Below, one piece after another: positions 7,233 to 15,889 of a stretch of 30,115 nucleotides of DNA (the first letter of the stretch is position 1; the number at the start of each line of letters is the position of its first letter). The notes beneath the pieces are model-generated. The model worked only from the letters and a program-made list of their open reading frames with translations, made no database searches and was not told the origin of the DNA. Source of the DNA: JACOZM01 sp035289385. Lineage in GTDB: Archaea; Nanobdellota; Nanobdellia; Woesearchaeales; GW2011-AR9. Location: positions 1 through 30,115 of the forward strand of contig DATDXI010000071.1 in assembly GCA_035289385.1 (NCBI GenBank). Reading direction: 5' to 3'. Made by a program: the position numbers and the translations under genes.

Positions 7233-7826
7233 ATGAATAAAATAGAAATTTTTCCTGCAAGTTTTACTGATAATCCCTATGATTACTTTGCAACAGCAAC
7301 TGATAATAATACAGCATTATTTGCTCCAGGTATTGGTCCCTGTATAGGTGGTTTATTTTACAGGCAGGGACATGTAGGTCTCGGTCATTTTGACCCCATG
7401 ATGGACCCAGTAGTTAGAGATATATCACGGGTAGTAAGACCACGGATGCAAGAACAGGGAACCGGAGATATCGGCTGTATGCTTTACACAGGACAAAGTT
7501 TTGCAGTTCGTCCTGAATTTCAAAGACAACAAGGAATCGAAAGATATTACGATTACGTTCGAAGGATTGAAGAGTTAGGTTTTATTTTTGGTCATGATGG
7601 ATCAAGAACATATATATTAGCAAACGAAGGACCAGTATTATTAATCAAGAAGATACAAGCAAGGCTTACCGGGGATAACCTAGATACGGTTCATGTTCTG
7701 ATGAACTATGTAGATCTTGATTCTAAGAGGAAAGTAAAAGAAGCTTCTGAAGAATTTGAAATAGATACCAGAACTCATCAAACTAAGGTGATCCAGGCAT
7801 TTACCGGTCGTCGTATGTTTCGTTAA
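7233..7826 (+). CDS. CheD-like (Cys-His deamidase fold) protein
   Basis: 197 residues from ATG 7233, which has a GGAG five bases upstream; an in-frame ATG at 7218 is less likely. The first half resembles chemoreceptor glutamine deamidase CheD: GIGPCIGGLFY followed by VGLGHFDPM places a Cys and a His about 17 residues apart, as in the CheD Cys-His active site. A later ELGFIFGHDGSRTYILANEG segment matches the DxGG-type C-terminal strands. CheD amidates or deamidates receptor glutamines and interacts with CheC. No receptor, CheA or CheC gene is visible here, so the partner may be non-chemotactic. The C-terminal helix (RKVKEASEEFEID) is extra. Fold assignment is moderate; the reaction is inferred. 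Confidence 0.72.
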   Translation: MNKIEIFPASFTDNPYDYFATATDNNTALFAPGIGPCIGGLFYRQGHVGLGHFDPMMDPVVRDISRVVRPRMQEQGTGDIGCMLYTGQSFAVRPEFQRQQGIERYYDYVRRIEELGFIFGHDGSRTYILANEGPVLLIKKIQARLTGDNLDTVHVLMNYVDLDSKRKVKEASEEFEIDTRTHQTKVIQAFTGRRMFR

Positions 7827-7971
7827 ATAATAAGCATACCTTTTTAAAAAAGCCTCTATTTTAGTATAAAATGGACACCGTACGCAAAGCCGGAAGTTAG
7901 TTGAGCTTGTTCTAGATTTTTCTTTGTCTATCATCCATCATCAATAAACAACTACATACGAGGATACAACC

Positions 7972-8988
7972 ATGACCATTCAACAACAGATCAATATAAA
8001 AAAGCACCATCAATACAGCATCAAGCCAGACAACAATCTGCAAGGCTATCCAGAGATCAAAGGCTATGATTTTGAACAGCCGTTTGATTTCCACAAATTC
8101 CTCAGATCTTACGCCCATACCGGTTTTCAAGCTACCCATCTGGCTGAAGGCATAGAAATAGCGAAAGTCATGCAAAGGGAAAAAGCAACCATTTTTCTAG
8201 CATACACCTCTAACCAAGTTTCATCCGGCAACAGAGAATTGATCAAATACCTCGTCAAACATAAAAAAGTTGATGTTCTTGTAACTTCAGCAGGAGGTAT
8301 TGAAGAAGACATCATCAAAGCGCTGAAGCCTTTTGTCTTAGGCGCATTTAATGCTCCCGGAGGGATGCTGTTTGAGAAGGGTATTAACAGAACAGGAAAT
8401 ATTTTCATCCCAAATGACAGATATGCTTACTTTGATACATTCATGCAGGGCTTCTTCAAAAGGATTTATGACATAAAAAAAGCATGGTCGCCAAAAGACT
8501 TGATCACAGAATTAGGAAAAGAGATCAATGACCAGTCATCAATCCTCTATTGGGCAGCAAGGAATAATATTCCTATCTTTTGCCCCGGCATCGTTGACGG
8601 TTCGTTAGGAGACCTTGTTGTATTCTTCAAGCAAAGCCATCCCGATTTTTTGATCGATGTCAGCCAGGAAGTGGTAGATATCACCAAGATCGTCTTGAAT
8701 GCCGAGAAGACTGCCGGAATCATTCTAGGCGGAGGAATCAGCAAGCATTTTGCCTTAAATGCCAATATCTTTAGAGAGGGATTTGATTACGTCGTGTATA
8801 TCAATACGGCTGAGGAATATGACGGTTCTGACTCTGGTGCTAAAGTGGAAGAAGCCATCTCCTGGGGTAAAGTGAAGGTAAAAGCTCCTTCGGTAAAGAT
8901 CCATTGCGATGCGACCATTGCCTTTCCATTGTTAGTAGCAGGAGCGTTTGTGGAGGATATCTTGGAAAGAGGCACACCTGATGGATGA
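7972..8988 (+). CDS. dys: Deoxyhypusine synthase
   Basis: 338 residues. It transfers the aminobutyl group of spermidine to a lysine of aIF5A, the first step of hypusine formation, an essential archaeal/eukaryotic translation modification. Hallmarks are the N-terminal substrate region YPEIKGYDF, the NAD-site loop AYTSNQVSSGNRELI, VTSAGGIEED, the FCPGIVDGSLGD segment, ILGGGISKHF, and the catalytic-lysine motif ISWGKVKV (Lys300) followed by DATIAFPLLVAG. All expected catalytic blocks are intact. GAGG lies eight bases before the ATG and a TATAAAAT-like box is near 7864-7871, giving a leader of about 80 nt. The HAD-like gene overlaps its 3' end by eight bases, so both are probably co-transcribed. 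Confidence 0.95.
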   Translation: MTIQQQINIKKHHQYSIKPDNNLQGYPEIKGYDFEQPFDFHKFLRSYAHTGFQATHLAEGIEIAKVMQREKATIFLAYTSNQVSSGNRELIKYLVKHKKVDVLVTSAGGIEEDIIKALKPFVLGAFNAPGGMLFEKGINRTGNIFIPNDRYAYFDTFMQGFFKRIYDIKKAWSPKDLITELGKEINDQSSILYWAARNNIPIFCPGIVDGSLGDLVVFFKQSHPDFLIDVSQEVVDITKIVLNAEKTAGIILGGGISKHFALNANIFREGFDYVVYINTAEEYDGSDSGAKVEEAISWGKVKVKAPSVKIHCDATIAFPLLVAGAFVEDILERGTPDG

Positions 8989-10105
8989 GATGGGAACAAG
9001 AAAGGAAGACGGGCTAGAGACTATTCTCCATTTCCTTGATAAAGTAAACGGTTTAGGAAAGAAGTTATACACGTTTGACCTTCATGGAACGCTGATTGTG
9101 CCGAAGACATCTTTACCAGTCCATATCACTGATGTTTTCATTAACGTCATGAAGAGATATGGTATTTCTTTGCTTGATGACTTCTCGCATATTGGAGAAA
9201 AAGTATTTCATGATCGTGTAACCATAGTTCCACCAGAGCCTCGTTACACTCGAGCAATTAGAGCTTTAACAAGGTTATATCTTTCTGATTTCATCCAAGA
9301 GAACAGCCGATATTACAAGCGAGCTCTTCTTGCTTTTGAAAAAGAAAGGGGGCTGACCCGAGACCATACACAGCGGATGGAGAATGTCAATGAGGCAGTT
9401 ATAGAGTTAAGTCTTGGTTACGATCTGCCACAAGGTTTGCTCAAGAGGATAGCAAATGAGATTCATAAAGGCATCACTCAATTTTCTCCAGATTGGGAAC
9501 TGCCAGACTATGCAGTAACCTTACTCAATCATGCTCGATCGTTCCAGCCAGAGCCACAGCTCGCTATCTTAAGCAATGGTCCACGAGATCAAGTAGAGGA
9601 AGCAGTAAGGCATTACCTTTCACCATGGTTTGAGCCATGGCTGGTTTTCACTCCATCTGATTTGCATGGATACAGCAAGCCATCTCCTGAAGCATTTATT
9701 GGTGCTATTGTCGGCGCACGCTGTGCTATGGCCAGGAAAATGATGATTGAAAATGAGATGCCAGCAGAACGAGAGACTATCCACTCTTCTCCCTTAGGAT
9801 GGTATGATGCCAGACAGAAGGCTATAAAGGTTGCCCAGTCCATCATCCATCAAGATCAAGGATTAGGTAACCAGAGCATAGATGAAGGGATTACTGTTTT
9901 TTGTAGAGAAGTGGGAATGCCACAACTTCAGCCAGTCCTAGCCATACAGTATGTAGAGACACATCATATCGGAAACTCTTTGATCCATGATACTGTGCCA
10001 AGAATGAGTGGCAATCCCCCTGCTGTTGAAGAATGGCTTAATAAGAGCCTAGGTGTAGATAGGTACGTGAAGGGTGCAGATGGGTATCTGAAGAAGGGAG
10101 AATAA
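8981..10105 (+). CDS. HAD-like hydrolase superfamily protein with unusual active-site residues
   Basis: 374 residues from ATG 8981, which overlaps the deoxyhypusine synthase end by eight bases and has GAGG eight bases upstream. Earlier in-frame starts are less suited. Haloacid dehalogenase motifs are recognisable: motif I YTFDLHGTL (Asp33), motif II LAILSNGPRDQ, and motif III YSKPSPEAF. Two departures are clear. The second motif I residue, normally Asp, is His35. The motif IV GDxxxD loop is replaced by LGWYDARQKA. These suggest an altered reaction or lost phosphatase activity. The long helical cap (about 55-190) has basic aromatic stretches. The substrate is unknown. Coupling to deoxyhypusine synthase may reflect translation or polyamine physiology, but that is only context. 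Confidence 0.8.
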   Translation: MDEMGTRKEDGLETILHFLDKVNGLGKKLYTFDLHGTLIVPKTSLPVHITDVFINVMKRYGISLLDDFSHIGEKVFHDRVTIVPPEPRYTRAIRALTRLYLSDFIQENSRYYKRALLAFEKERGLTRDHTQRMENVNEAVIELSLGYDLPQGLLKRIANEIHKGITQFSPDWELPDYAVTLLNHARSFQPEPQLAILSNGPRDQVEEAVRHYLSPWFEPWLVFTPSDLHGYSKPSPEAFIGAIVGARCAMARKMMIENEMPAERETIHSSPLGWYDARQKAIKVAQSIIHQDQGLGNQSIDEGITVFCREVGMPQLQPVLAIQYVETHHIGNSLIHDTVPRMSGNPPAVEEWLNKSLGVDRYVKGADGYLKKGE

Positions 10106-10123
10106 GTACCGAACACCAATAAA

Positions 10124-10134
10124 CTTTATAAATA
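10124..10134 (+). promoter_or_regulatory. TATA box and leader of the SecB-like gene
   Basis: CTTTATAAATA lies 48 bp before ATG 10177. The inferred leader of about 22 nt carries GGTGG at 10166-10170, six bases before the ATG: a leadered, Shine-Dalgarno-type gene, unlike most of the window. Confidence 0.55.
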
Positions 10135-10176
10135 ACCTTCTGATTAAAGGCTAAAACAAGAAAAAGGTGGTTTCCA

Positions 10177-10608
10177 ATGACGATCGTTAAAATAAATTTA
10201 TATAAAGTCCATGCAGAAAGGAATCTTGATGCAAAAGTAGGTCAGGTCAAGATCAACAATAATGTTTCTATCAAGAATGTTGAAGAGCTAAGTTTTGCCT
10301 CCGATGGCAAGAAAGGATTGAAATTCACGTTCTCTTTTAACTGCACCTATGAGCCGGAATTAGGGAAAATAGATGTGGAAGGCCAAGTCCTATTCATCGA
10401 AGATGCCAAGAAAGTGGATGAGATCAAAGCTTCCTGGGATAAGAACAAAAGGATACCTATGGATATCATGGAACGGATCATCAACGCTTCCTTGCATAAA
10501 GGAAATATCCAGGCTATTAAGGTAAGTGAAGAAGTTGATCTCCCAAGTCCTTTGCCTTTGCCGAAAGTCAAGCCTAGTGGCGCACCAGAAAGTAAAAAAT
10601 CAAAGTAA
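10177..10608 (+). CDS. Conserved archaeal protein, SecB-like fold suspected
   Basis: 143 residues, beta-rich then one helix: successive strands KINLYKVHAERN, VSIKNVEEL, LKFTFSFNCTYEPELG and IDVEGQVLFIED, then helices KKVDEIKASWD and PMDIMERIINASL. The C-terminus is PSPLPLPKVKPSG followed by a lysine-rich tail. The strand order, the position of the last long helix and the proline-rich ending recall SecB-type chaperones and the SecB-like proteins reported in some archaea, but I see no diagnostic residue, so the assignment is tentative. It has a good promoter and ribosome binding site, and a T-rich run follows the stop. Its neighbour is CDC48, transcribed separately; a shared protein-quality role is possible but not shown. 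Confidence 0.75.
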   Translation: MTIVKINLYKVHAERNLDAKVGQVKINNNVSIKNVEELSFASDGKKGLKFTFSFNCTYEPELGKIDVEGQVLFIEDAKKVDEIKASWDKNKRIPMDIMERIINASLHKGNIQAIKVSEEVDLPSPLPLPKVKPSGAPESKKSK

Positions 10609-10614
10609 GCTTTC

Positions 10615-10634
10615 TTATTATTTTCTTTTTTATT
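10615..10634 (+). terminator. Oligo-T terminator after the SecB-like gene
   Basis: T-rich tract of TTATTATTTTC followed by TTTTTTATTT, just after the stop codon; archaeal termination uses such T-runs. Confidence 0.4.
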
Positions 10635-10708
10635 TAAAATTAGCCTAGTCTATATCATAAAATATTTAAAGAAAAATAGGAAAATAGTCCTAAGAAACAA
10701 AGAAACCT

Positions 10709-12994
10709 ATGGATATCAAAGAAATTAAGCTGAAAGTCATGGAGGCAGTCCAGGATGACGTAAATAAAGGGATCGTCAAGATAGATTCCAGCTTCATGAA
10801 GCAGATTAACGCCAATCCCGGAGATGTCGTTGAAATCAAAGGGGAACGAGTAACGGCAGCTGTCGTCGATAGGTCCTATCCAGGAGACATCGGGTTAAAT
10901 ATCATCCGCATGGATGGAAATGCTCGAAGAAACGCCCGCACCTCTATCGGAGAGATCGTCAGCGTCAAAAAATGTGACGTAAAGCCGGCAAAGAAAATAT
11001 CCATTTCCCCAGCGCATAAGGGAGTCATGATCAATGCTTCTCCGCAATTATTTAAGCAGGGTTTGTTAGGAAAAGCCGTCATCAAAGGAGATTTAGTCTC
11101 CTTAGGCAGGACACGAAGAAGGCAGGGAGAATTTGAAGTAGATAACATCTTTTCCATGATGGAAGGCCGCATTCCCGGCTTTGGCTTTGGAGACTTAAAG
11201 TTCATGGTCGTTGACACCATGCCCAAGAAAGAAATCGTTGTAGTAAACCAAGACACAGAAATTGAGTTTAATCCGGAAGCGGTCGACCCGAAAGATGATG
11301 AGAGTATCAGCTTAGGAATAAACTATGAAGATATTGGCGGCTTAGGTGATGAGATCAAGAATGTCCGGGAGATGATCGAATTGCCATTAAAGCATCCAGA
11401 AATCTTTGATAAGCTGGGGATAGAGCCGCCGAAAGGAGTATTGCTTCATGGCCCGCCGGGAACAGGAAAGACATTATTAGCAAAAGCTGTAGCTTCAGAA
11501 ACTAATACCAATTTTATCCTCATCAATGGTCCGGAAGTTATCAGTAAATTTTACGGGGAATCAGAAGCAAATCTGAGGAAAAAGTTTGAAGAGGCAGAAA
11601 AGAATGCTCCTTCCATAATCTTCTTTGATGAAATCGATGCTATCGCTACCAAAAGGGAAGAGACGAAAGGGGATGTTGAAAAAAGAGTCGTTGCCCAGTT
11701 GTTAGGTTTAATGGATGGTTTGAAGAGCCGCGGAAAAGTTATTGTCATTGCCGCAACAAACATGCCTAATTCACTAGATCCAGCTTTACGACGCCCAGGG
11801 AGATTTGACAGGGAAATAGAGATTGGTGTTCCCGATAAAAAGGGCCGTGAAGAGATTTTAAAGATTCATACGAGAAATATGCCGTTATCAAAGAATGTGA
11901 ATTTAAAAGATATTGCCAAGGTAACTCATGGTTTTGTTGGAGCAGACCTAAATGCCTTAGCAAAGGAAGCAGCGATGATCGTCTTGCGAAGAATTCTTCC
12001 AGAGCTAAAAGTAGAAGGCATAGAAGAAGGCCAGGAAATTCCTAAAGAAATTTTAGAACAATTGATGATCACCCAAAAAGAATGTGTTGAAGCTCTAAAA
12101 GCAATTCGCCCTTCAGCGATGCGGGAAGTTCTTGTGGAAACACCAGACGTCACTTGGAATGATGTTGGCGGTCTAGAAGACGTGAAAGCAAAATTAAAAG
12201 AAGCGGTGGAATGGCCATTAAAAACACCGGAAGCTTTCAAGAGAATGGGCATTCGTCCACCTCGAGGCATCTTATTATATGGTCCACCGGGAACAGGAAA
12301 AACTCTGTTAGCAAAAGCAGTAGCTAAAGAAAGCGAAGCAAATTTTATTTTAGTAAATGGTCCCAGCTTATTGAGCAAATGGGTAGGGGAATCTGAAAAA
12401 GCTGTCCGCGAAATATTCAGGAAAGCACGCCAGACAGCTCCAACTATTTTATTCTTTGATGAGATAGACGCTTTAGCGCCAAGAAGAAGTTCTGGCAGCG
12501 AAAATCATGTTTCTGAACGATTAGTCAACCAGATGCTGACAGAAATGGACGGCTTGGAAAGCTTGAATGATGTCGTTGTTGTTGCTGCTACCAATAGGCC
12601 AGACATGGTCGATCCAGCTTTGTTGCGGCAAGGAAGATTTGATCGGATCATTTTAACGCCAACGCCTAATGAAAAAGCAAGAAAACATATTTTTGAGATA
12701 TATCTTCAGAAAATGCAGTTAGCGAAGGATGTTGATGTAAAAGTATTAGCAGAGAGAACGGAAGGTTATGTTGGTGCTGATATCGAGGGTGTATGTAGAG
12801 AAGCAGCGATGACGGCTTTACGTGAAGATATCAAAGCTAAAGAAGTAAAGATGGCTCATTTTGAAAAAGCGCTGGAATCGGTTAAGGCATCGGTAGATTC
12901 CGAAGTTGAAGAAGCATACCAGCAATTATCCACGTACTTCAGCTCCGCTAGAGCGAAGCAGATCACTGAAGATAAACATGGATATTTTGGATAA
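10709..12994 (+). CDS. cdc48: CDC48/VAT (p97-type) AAA ATPase
   Basis: 761 residues with the full p97/VAT layout: a substrate-binding N domain (1-185; double-psi barrel part around GDVVEIKGERV), D1 ring (about 205-440) and D2 ring (about 480-735). Both rings have Walker A GPPGTGKT (about 248-255 and 525-532), Walker B FFDEIDA, and second-region-of-homology arginines (RRPGRFDREI; LLRQGRFDRI). The hexamer unfolds proteins for the proteasome and remodels complexes in the cytosol. The C-terminus ends HGYFG and has no clear HbYX proteasome-docking motif. Promoter elements lie around 10657-10670, implying a leader of about 20 nt. It faces the P-type ATPase gene with 28 bp between stop codons and a T-run at 13009-13015. 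Identification is very firm. Confidence 0.97.
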   Translation: MDIKEIKLKVMEAVQDDVNKGIVKIDSSFMKQINANPGDVVEIKGERVTAAVVDRSYPGDIGLNIIRMDGNARRNARTSIGEIVSVKKCDVKPAKKISISPAHKGVMINASPQLFKQGLLGKAVIKGDLVSLGRTRRRQGEFEVDNIFSMMEGRIPGFGFGDLKFMVVDTMPKKEIVVVNQDTEIEFNPEAVDPKDDESISLGINYEDIGGLGDEIKNVREMIELPLKHPEIFDKLGIEPPKGVLLHGPPGTGKTLLAKAVASETNTNFILINGPEVISKFYGESEANLRKKFEEAEKNAPSIIFFDEIDAIATKREETKGDVEKRVVAQLLGLMDGLKSRGKVIVIAATNMPNSLDPALRRPGRFDREIEIGVPDKKGREEILKIHTRNMPLSKNVNLKDIAKVTHGFVGADLNALAKEAAMIVLRRILPELKVEGIEEGQEIPKEILEQLMITQKECVEALKAIRPSAMREVLVETPDVTWNDVGGLEDVKAKLKEAVEWPLKTPEAFKRMGIRPPRGILLYGPPGTGKTLLAKAVAKESEANFILVNGPSLLSKWVGESEKAVREIFRKARQTAPTILFFDEIDALAPRRSSGSENHVSERLVNQMLTEMDGLESLNDVVVVAATNRPDMVDPALLRQGRFDRIILTPTPNEKARKHIFEIYLQKMQLAKDVDVKVLAERTEGYVGADIEGVCREAAMTALREDIKAKEVKMAHFEKALESVKASVDSEVEEAYQQLSTYFSSARAKQITEDKHGYFG

Positions 12995-13008
12995 ATTATT
13001 TCTATTAC

Positions 13009-13015
13009 TTTTTTT
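13009..13015 (+). terminator. T7 run ending the cdc48 transcript
   Basis: TTTTTTT in the 28-bp gap between convergent stop codons. Confidence 0.4.
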
Positions 13016-13022
13016 AGTATCC

Positions 13023-15677
13023 CTACTCATCATCCAAATGTTCTTCCTTCTTCTCCTTCCCACCACTTCCCATCACCATCTTCAGCACGTGATTGATAAC
13101 CCAAAGAATTACCGCAGCAGCAAGAATAACAGCCCAATCAACCAGCGCCAAAGGAGTTATGCCAAAGAACAAATTCAACGGTGTATAAACAACGACCATA
13201 TGCAAACTCAACGATCCCAAGATGGCAGCCAGCAATAGCTTATTGCTAAACAATCCCAATTGATACCCCGACCGGATGCTTTGTATCCTCACCAACTGGA
13301 AAACAACCAAAGATGATAACACCACCGCTTGCAATTTAGCTGCACTAGATTGATGATATAATAAGAACAAGATAAAGCTGCCAACGCCCATCAGCAAGCC
13401 AAGTAGGATAATTTCTTTACGTAATGCAGGTGATAAAATATGTTCCTTCGGCGAGCGAGGAGGATTGTTCATAACATTTGGTGAATGGCCATCAAACCCA
13501 AAAGCTATCGCCGGCAAGCCATCCGTGATTAAATTCACCCATAAGATCTGAATCGCTGTTAAGGGAAGAACGGTGGGAGCAAACGTAAAGACAGCATATA
13601 ATGAAGCAAATACCAACACACATATCTCTCCCAAGTTGGAAGATAACAGATAATTGACGAACTTCCTGACGTTATCAAATATCCCCCTTCCTTCTTCAAC
13701 AGCATTCACGATGGAAGCAAAATTATCATCGGTAAGGATCATATCTGCTGCTTCTCTGGCAACATCCGTTCCCGTCATGCCCATGGCAATGCCAATATCC
13801 GCTTTCTTTAAGGCAGGCGCATCATTGATGCCATCGCCGGTCATGGCTACAATATATCCTTTCTTCTGGAGTTTTGTGACGATCTCCAGTTTATCTTGTG
13901 GATTAACTCGGGCAATGATGTCAATATTTTTTATCTCTTTAGCCAGATCAAGATGATGAAGCTCCTCGCCAAGAATAGCTCTGCCAGGCAATCCTAAAAT
14001 ATGGCCGATAGCTTTTGCCGTCGCCAGATGATCTCCTGTAATCATCATCACTTTTATTCCAGCATGATGGCACTTGGCAATAGCTTCTTTTACTTCATCA
14101 CGAGGAGGATCTAACATCGCCTGTAAACCTACGAAGATCATCTCTTTCTCTGCATCTTCTTTCCGAAGAACATCACTATTCATGGCAAAAGCTAAGACCC
14201 GTAAAGCCTGGGAAGCTAATTGCTCATTTTCCTGAAGCAGCTCTTTTTTCTTGGAACGATCCAGACGATACACTTTTCCATCAACAAGAATCTTGCTGCA
14301 GAGATTGATGACCACATCGGGAGCTCCTTTGGTATAAGATATCATTCCTTTCTTCGTCTGATGAAGCGTGCTCATCATCTTTCGTTCTGAAGAGAATGAA
14401 ATTTCATCTATCCTGGACTCTTGCTTCTCCAACGCATCACGATGCAATCCTATTTTCTCCGCTGAAACCAGAAGCGCCGCTTCTGTAGGATCGCCAAAGA
14501 CTGTTCTTCGAGAACCGCTGCCACTAAAAGAAGCATTATTACATAAGCTTCCTGCTTTAAGCAACATCTGGACAGATTGCAGAGGAACATTCTTTCCCTC
14601 CAGCGTTATCTCTCCAGTAGAACTGTACCCTGAACCGGAAACATCATACAACTGATCGTTTGCCAGAAGTTTCGTTACCGTCATCTGATTGTGAGTTAAC
14701 GTACCCGTCTTATCAGTGCAGATGACCGTAACACTGCCTAACGTTTCAATAGAAGGCAATTTTCTAACAAGAACATTTCTCTTCAACATCTTTCGAACGC
14801 CAACTGCTAAAGAGATGGTCATAACGGCAGGCAAGCCTTCCGGTATCGCTGCCACGGCCATCGCTAATGCCGTGAGGACCATCACTTGGATACTTTCTCC
14901 TGCCAGCAAGCCTGCCAAGAAAACAATCACCGCAATCACCACAACAGCAATAGTCAAGCCTTTACCCAGTTCAGTAAGTTTAGTCTGCAATACTGTCATC
15001 TTTCCCTCAGCTTCTTGGATCTGACGAGCAATCTTTCCCACTTCACTAGACATCCCTGTTGCCACAATGACAGCTTTCCCTCTGCCATTCGTAACAGTAG
15101 TAGCAAAATAGATCATATTTGTCCTATCAGCTAATATGGTTGAAGCTGACAAAAGATCGATCGATTTTGTATTTGGCAATGATTCCCCGGTCAATGCTGC
15201 TTCTTGAGTTTCTAAAGAATGCGCTTCAATCAATCGAGCATCAGCAGGAATCTTGTCACCAGCTTCTATCAATAGGATATCTCCCGGTACGAGATATTTG
15301 CTTTCAATCCTCATCTCTTGACCATTTCTTATCACGCGTGACTGTGATGAAGCCAGTTTTTGCAGCGCTTCAATCGAACGCTCGGCATGATACTCCTGAA
15401 CGAAGCCCAGGACAGCATTCAGAACAATAATAATCCCGATGATGATAGCATCAGCCATCTCCCCTAGAAAGAACGAGATGATCAAAGCGGCAAGAAGGAT
15501 CCAGACTAAAGGGCTCGTAAACTGATGTATAAATATCTTCAGAGGATTTGCTGCAGAAACCCTTTTCAATTCATTCAAGCCATGCTGATGAAGGCGTTGC
15601 TCTGCTTCTTTTGAAGATAGCCCTTTTTCAGAAGTATAAAACTCTTTATAGACATCTTCCACCTTTTTATCATGCAT
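13023..15677 (-). CDS. P-type cation ATPase, Ca2+ (SERCA/PMR1) type
   Basis: 884 residues, full length for a type II P-ATPase. An N-terminal cation-ATPase domain (1-75) leads to the actuator TGES loop (163-166), the M4 PEGLP motif (279-283), the phosphorylated Asp322 in DKTGTLT, the nucleotide-binding KGAPD region, and the hinge TGDGINDAPAL. Calcium-site residues of SERCA are present: Glu in PEGL, Asn and Glu in the M5 SSNLGE, and Asn, Thr and Asp in the M6 WVNLITDGLP. Ten membrane helices are expected, the last four at the C-terminus. It most likely exports Ca2+ (or Mn2+). The ATG at 15677 has a TATA box centred 26 bp upstream, so the message is leaderless. It is divergent from the repeat-interrupted HTH gene. 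Confidence 0.95.
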   Translation of the reverse strand: MHDKKVEDVYKEFYTSEKGLSSKEAEQRLHQHGLNELKRVSAANPLKIFIHQFTSPLVWILLAALIISFFLGEMADAIIIGIIIVLNAVLGFVQEYHAERSIEALQKLASSQSRVIRNGQEMRIESKYLVPGDILLIEAGDKIPADARLIEAHSLETQEAALTGESLPNTKSIDLLSASTILADRTNMIYFATTVTNGRGKAVIVATGMSSEVGKIARQIQEAEGKMTVLQTKLTELGKGLTIAVVVIAVIVFLAGLLAGESIQVMVLTALAMAVAAIPEGLPAVMTISLAVGVRKMLKRNVLVRKLPSIETLGSVTVICTDKTGTLTHNQMTVTKLLANDQLYDVSGSGYSSTGEITLEGKNVPLQSVQMLLKAGSLCNNASFSGSGSRRTVFGDPTEAALLVSAEKIGLHRDALEKQESRIDEISFSSERKMMSTLHQTKKGMISYTKGAPDVVINLCSKILVDGKVYRLDRSKKKELLQENEQLASQALRVLAFAMNSDVLRKEDAEKEMIFVGLQAMLDPPRDEVKEAIAKCHHAGIKVMMITGDHLATAKAIGHILGLPGRAILGEELHHLDLAKEIKNIDIIARVNPQDKLEIVTKLQKKGYIVAMTGDGINDAPALKKADIGIAMGMTGTDVAREAADMILTDDNFASIVNAVEEGRGIFDNVRKFVNYLLSSNLGEICVLVFASLYAVFTFAPTVLPLTAIQILWVNLITDGLPAIAFGFDGHSPNVMNNPPRSPKEHILSPALRKEIILLGLLMGVGSFILFLLYHQSSAAKLQAVVLSSLVVFQLVRIQSIRSGYQLGLFSNKLLLAAILGSLSLHMVVVYTPLNLFFGITPLALVDWAVILAAAVILWVINHVLKMVMGSGGKEKKEEHLDDE

Positions 15678-15697
15678 GATTTTTCATAGTTGCTCTG

Positions 15698-15708
15698 AAT
15701 ATAAAAAT
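15698..15708 (-). promoter_or_regulatory. TATA box of the P-type ATPase gene
   Basis: ATTTTTATATT on the minus strand, centred 26 bp upstream of the start at 15677. Confidence 0.6.
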
Positions 15709-15858
15709 GTTGTTGTGGTAGGAAAGTTAAGAGAAAGTGGAGTAGCACCACAATACGAGCGCCGCTTTCTTTATCAATTTTATTCTTCTTTCCACAGTCA
15801 AGAGAAAAAAATGATATTAAAAAAAAGGAGTGTGAACGTTTCTTATTTGATGCAACAG

Positions 15859-15868
15859 TTTTATAAAT
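15859..15868 (+). promoter_or_regulatory. TATA box of the (AG)n-interrupted gene
   Basis: TTTATAAATT region centred about 26 bp before ATG 15890. It supports that ATG as the start even though its frame closes after 20 codons. Confidence 0.6.
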
Positions 15869-15889
15869 TACCCCTATATAATAACAAAA

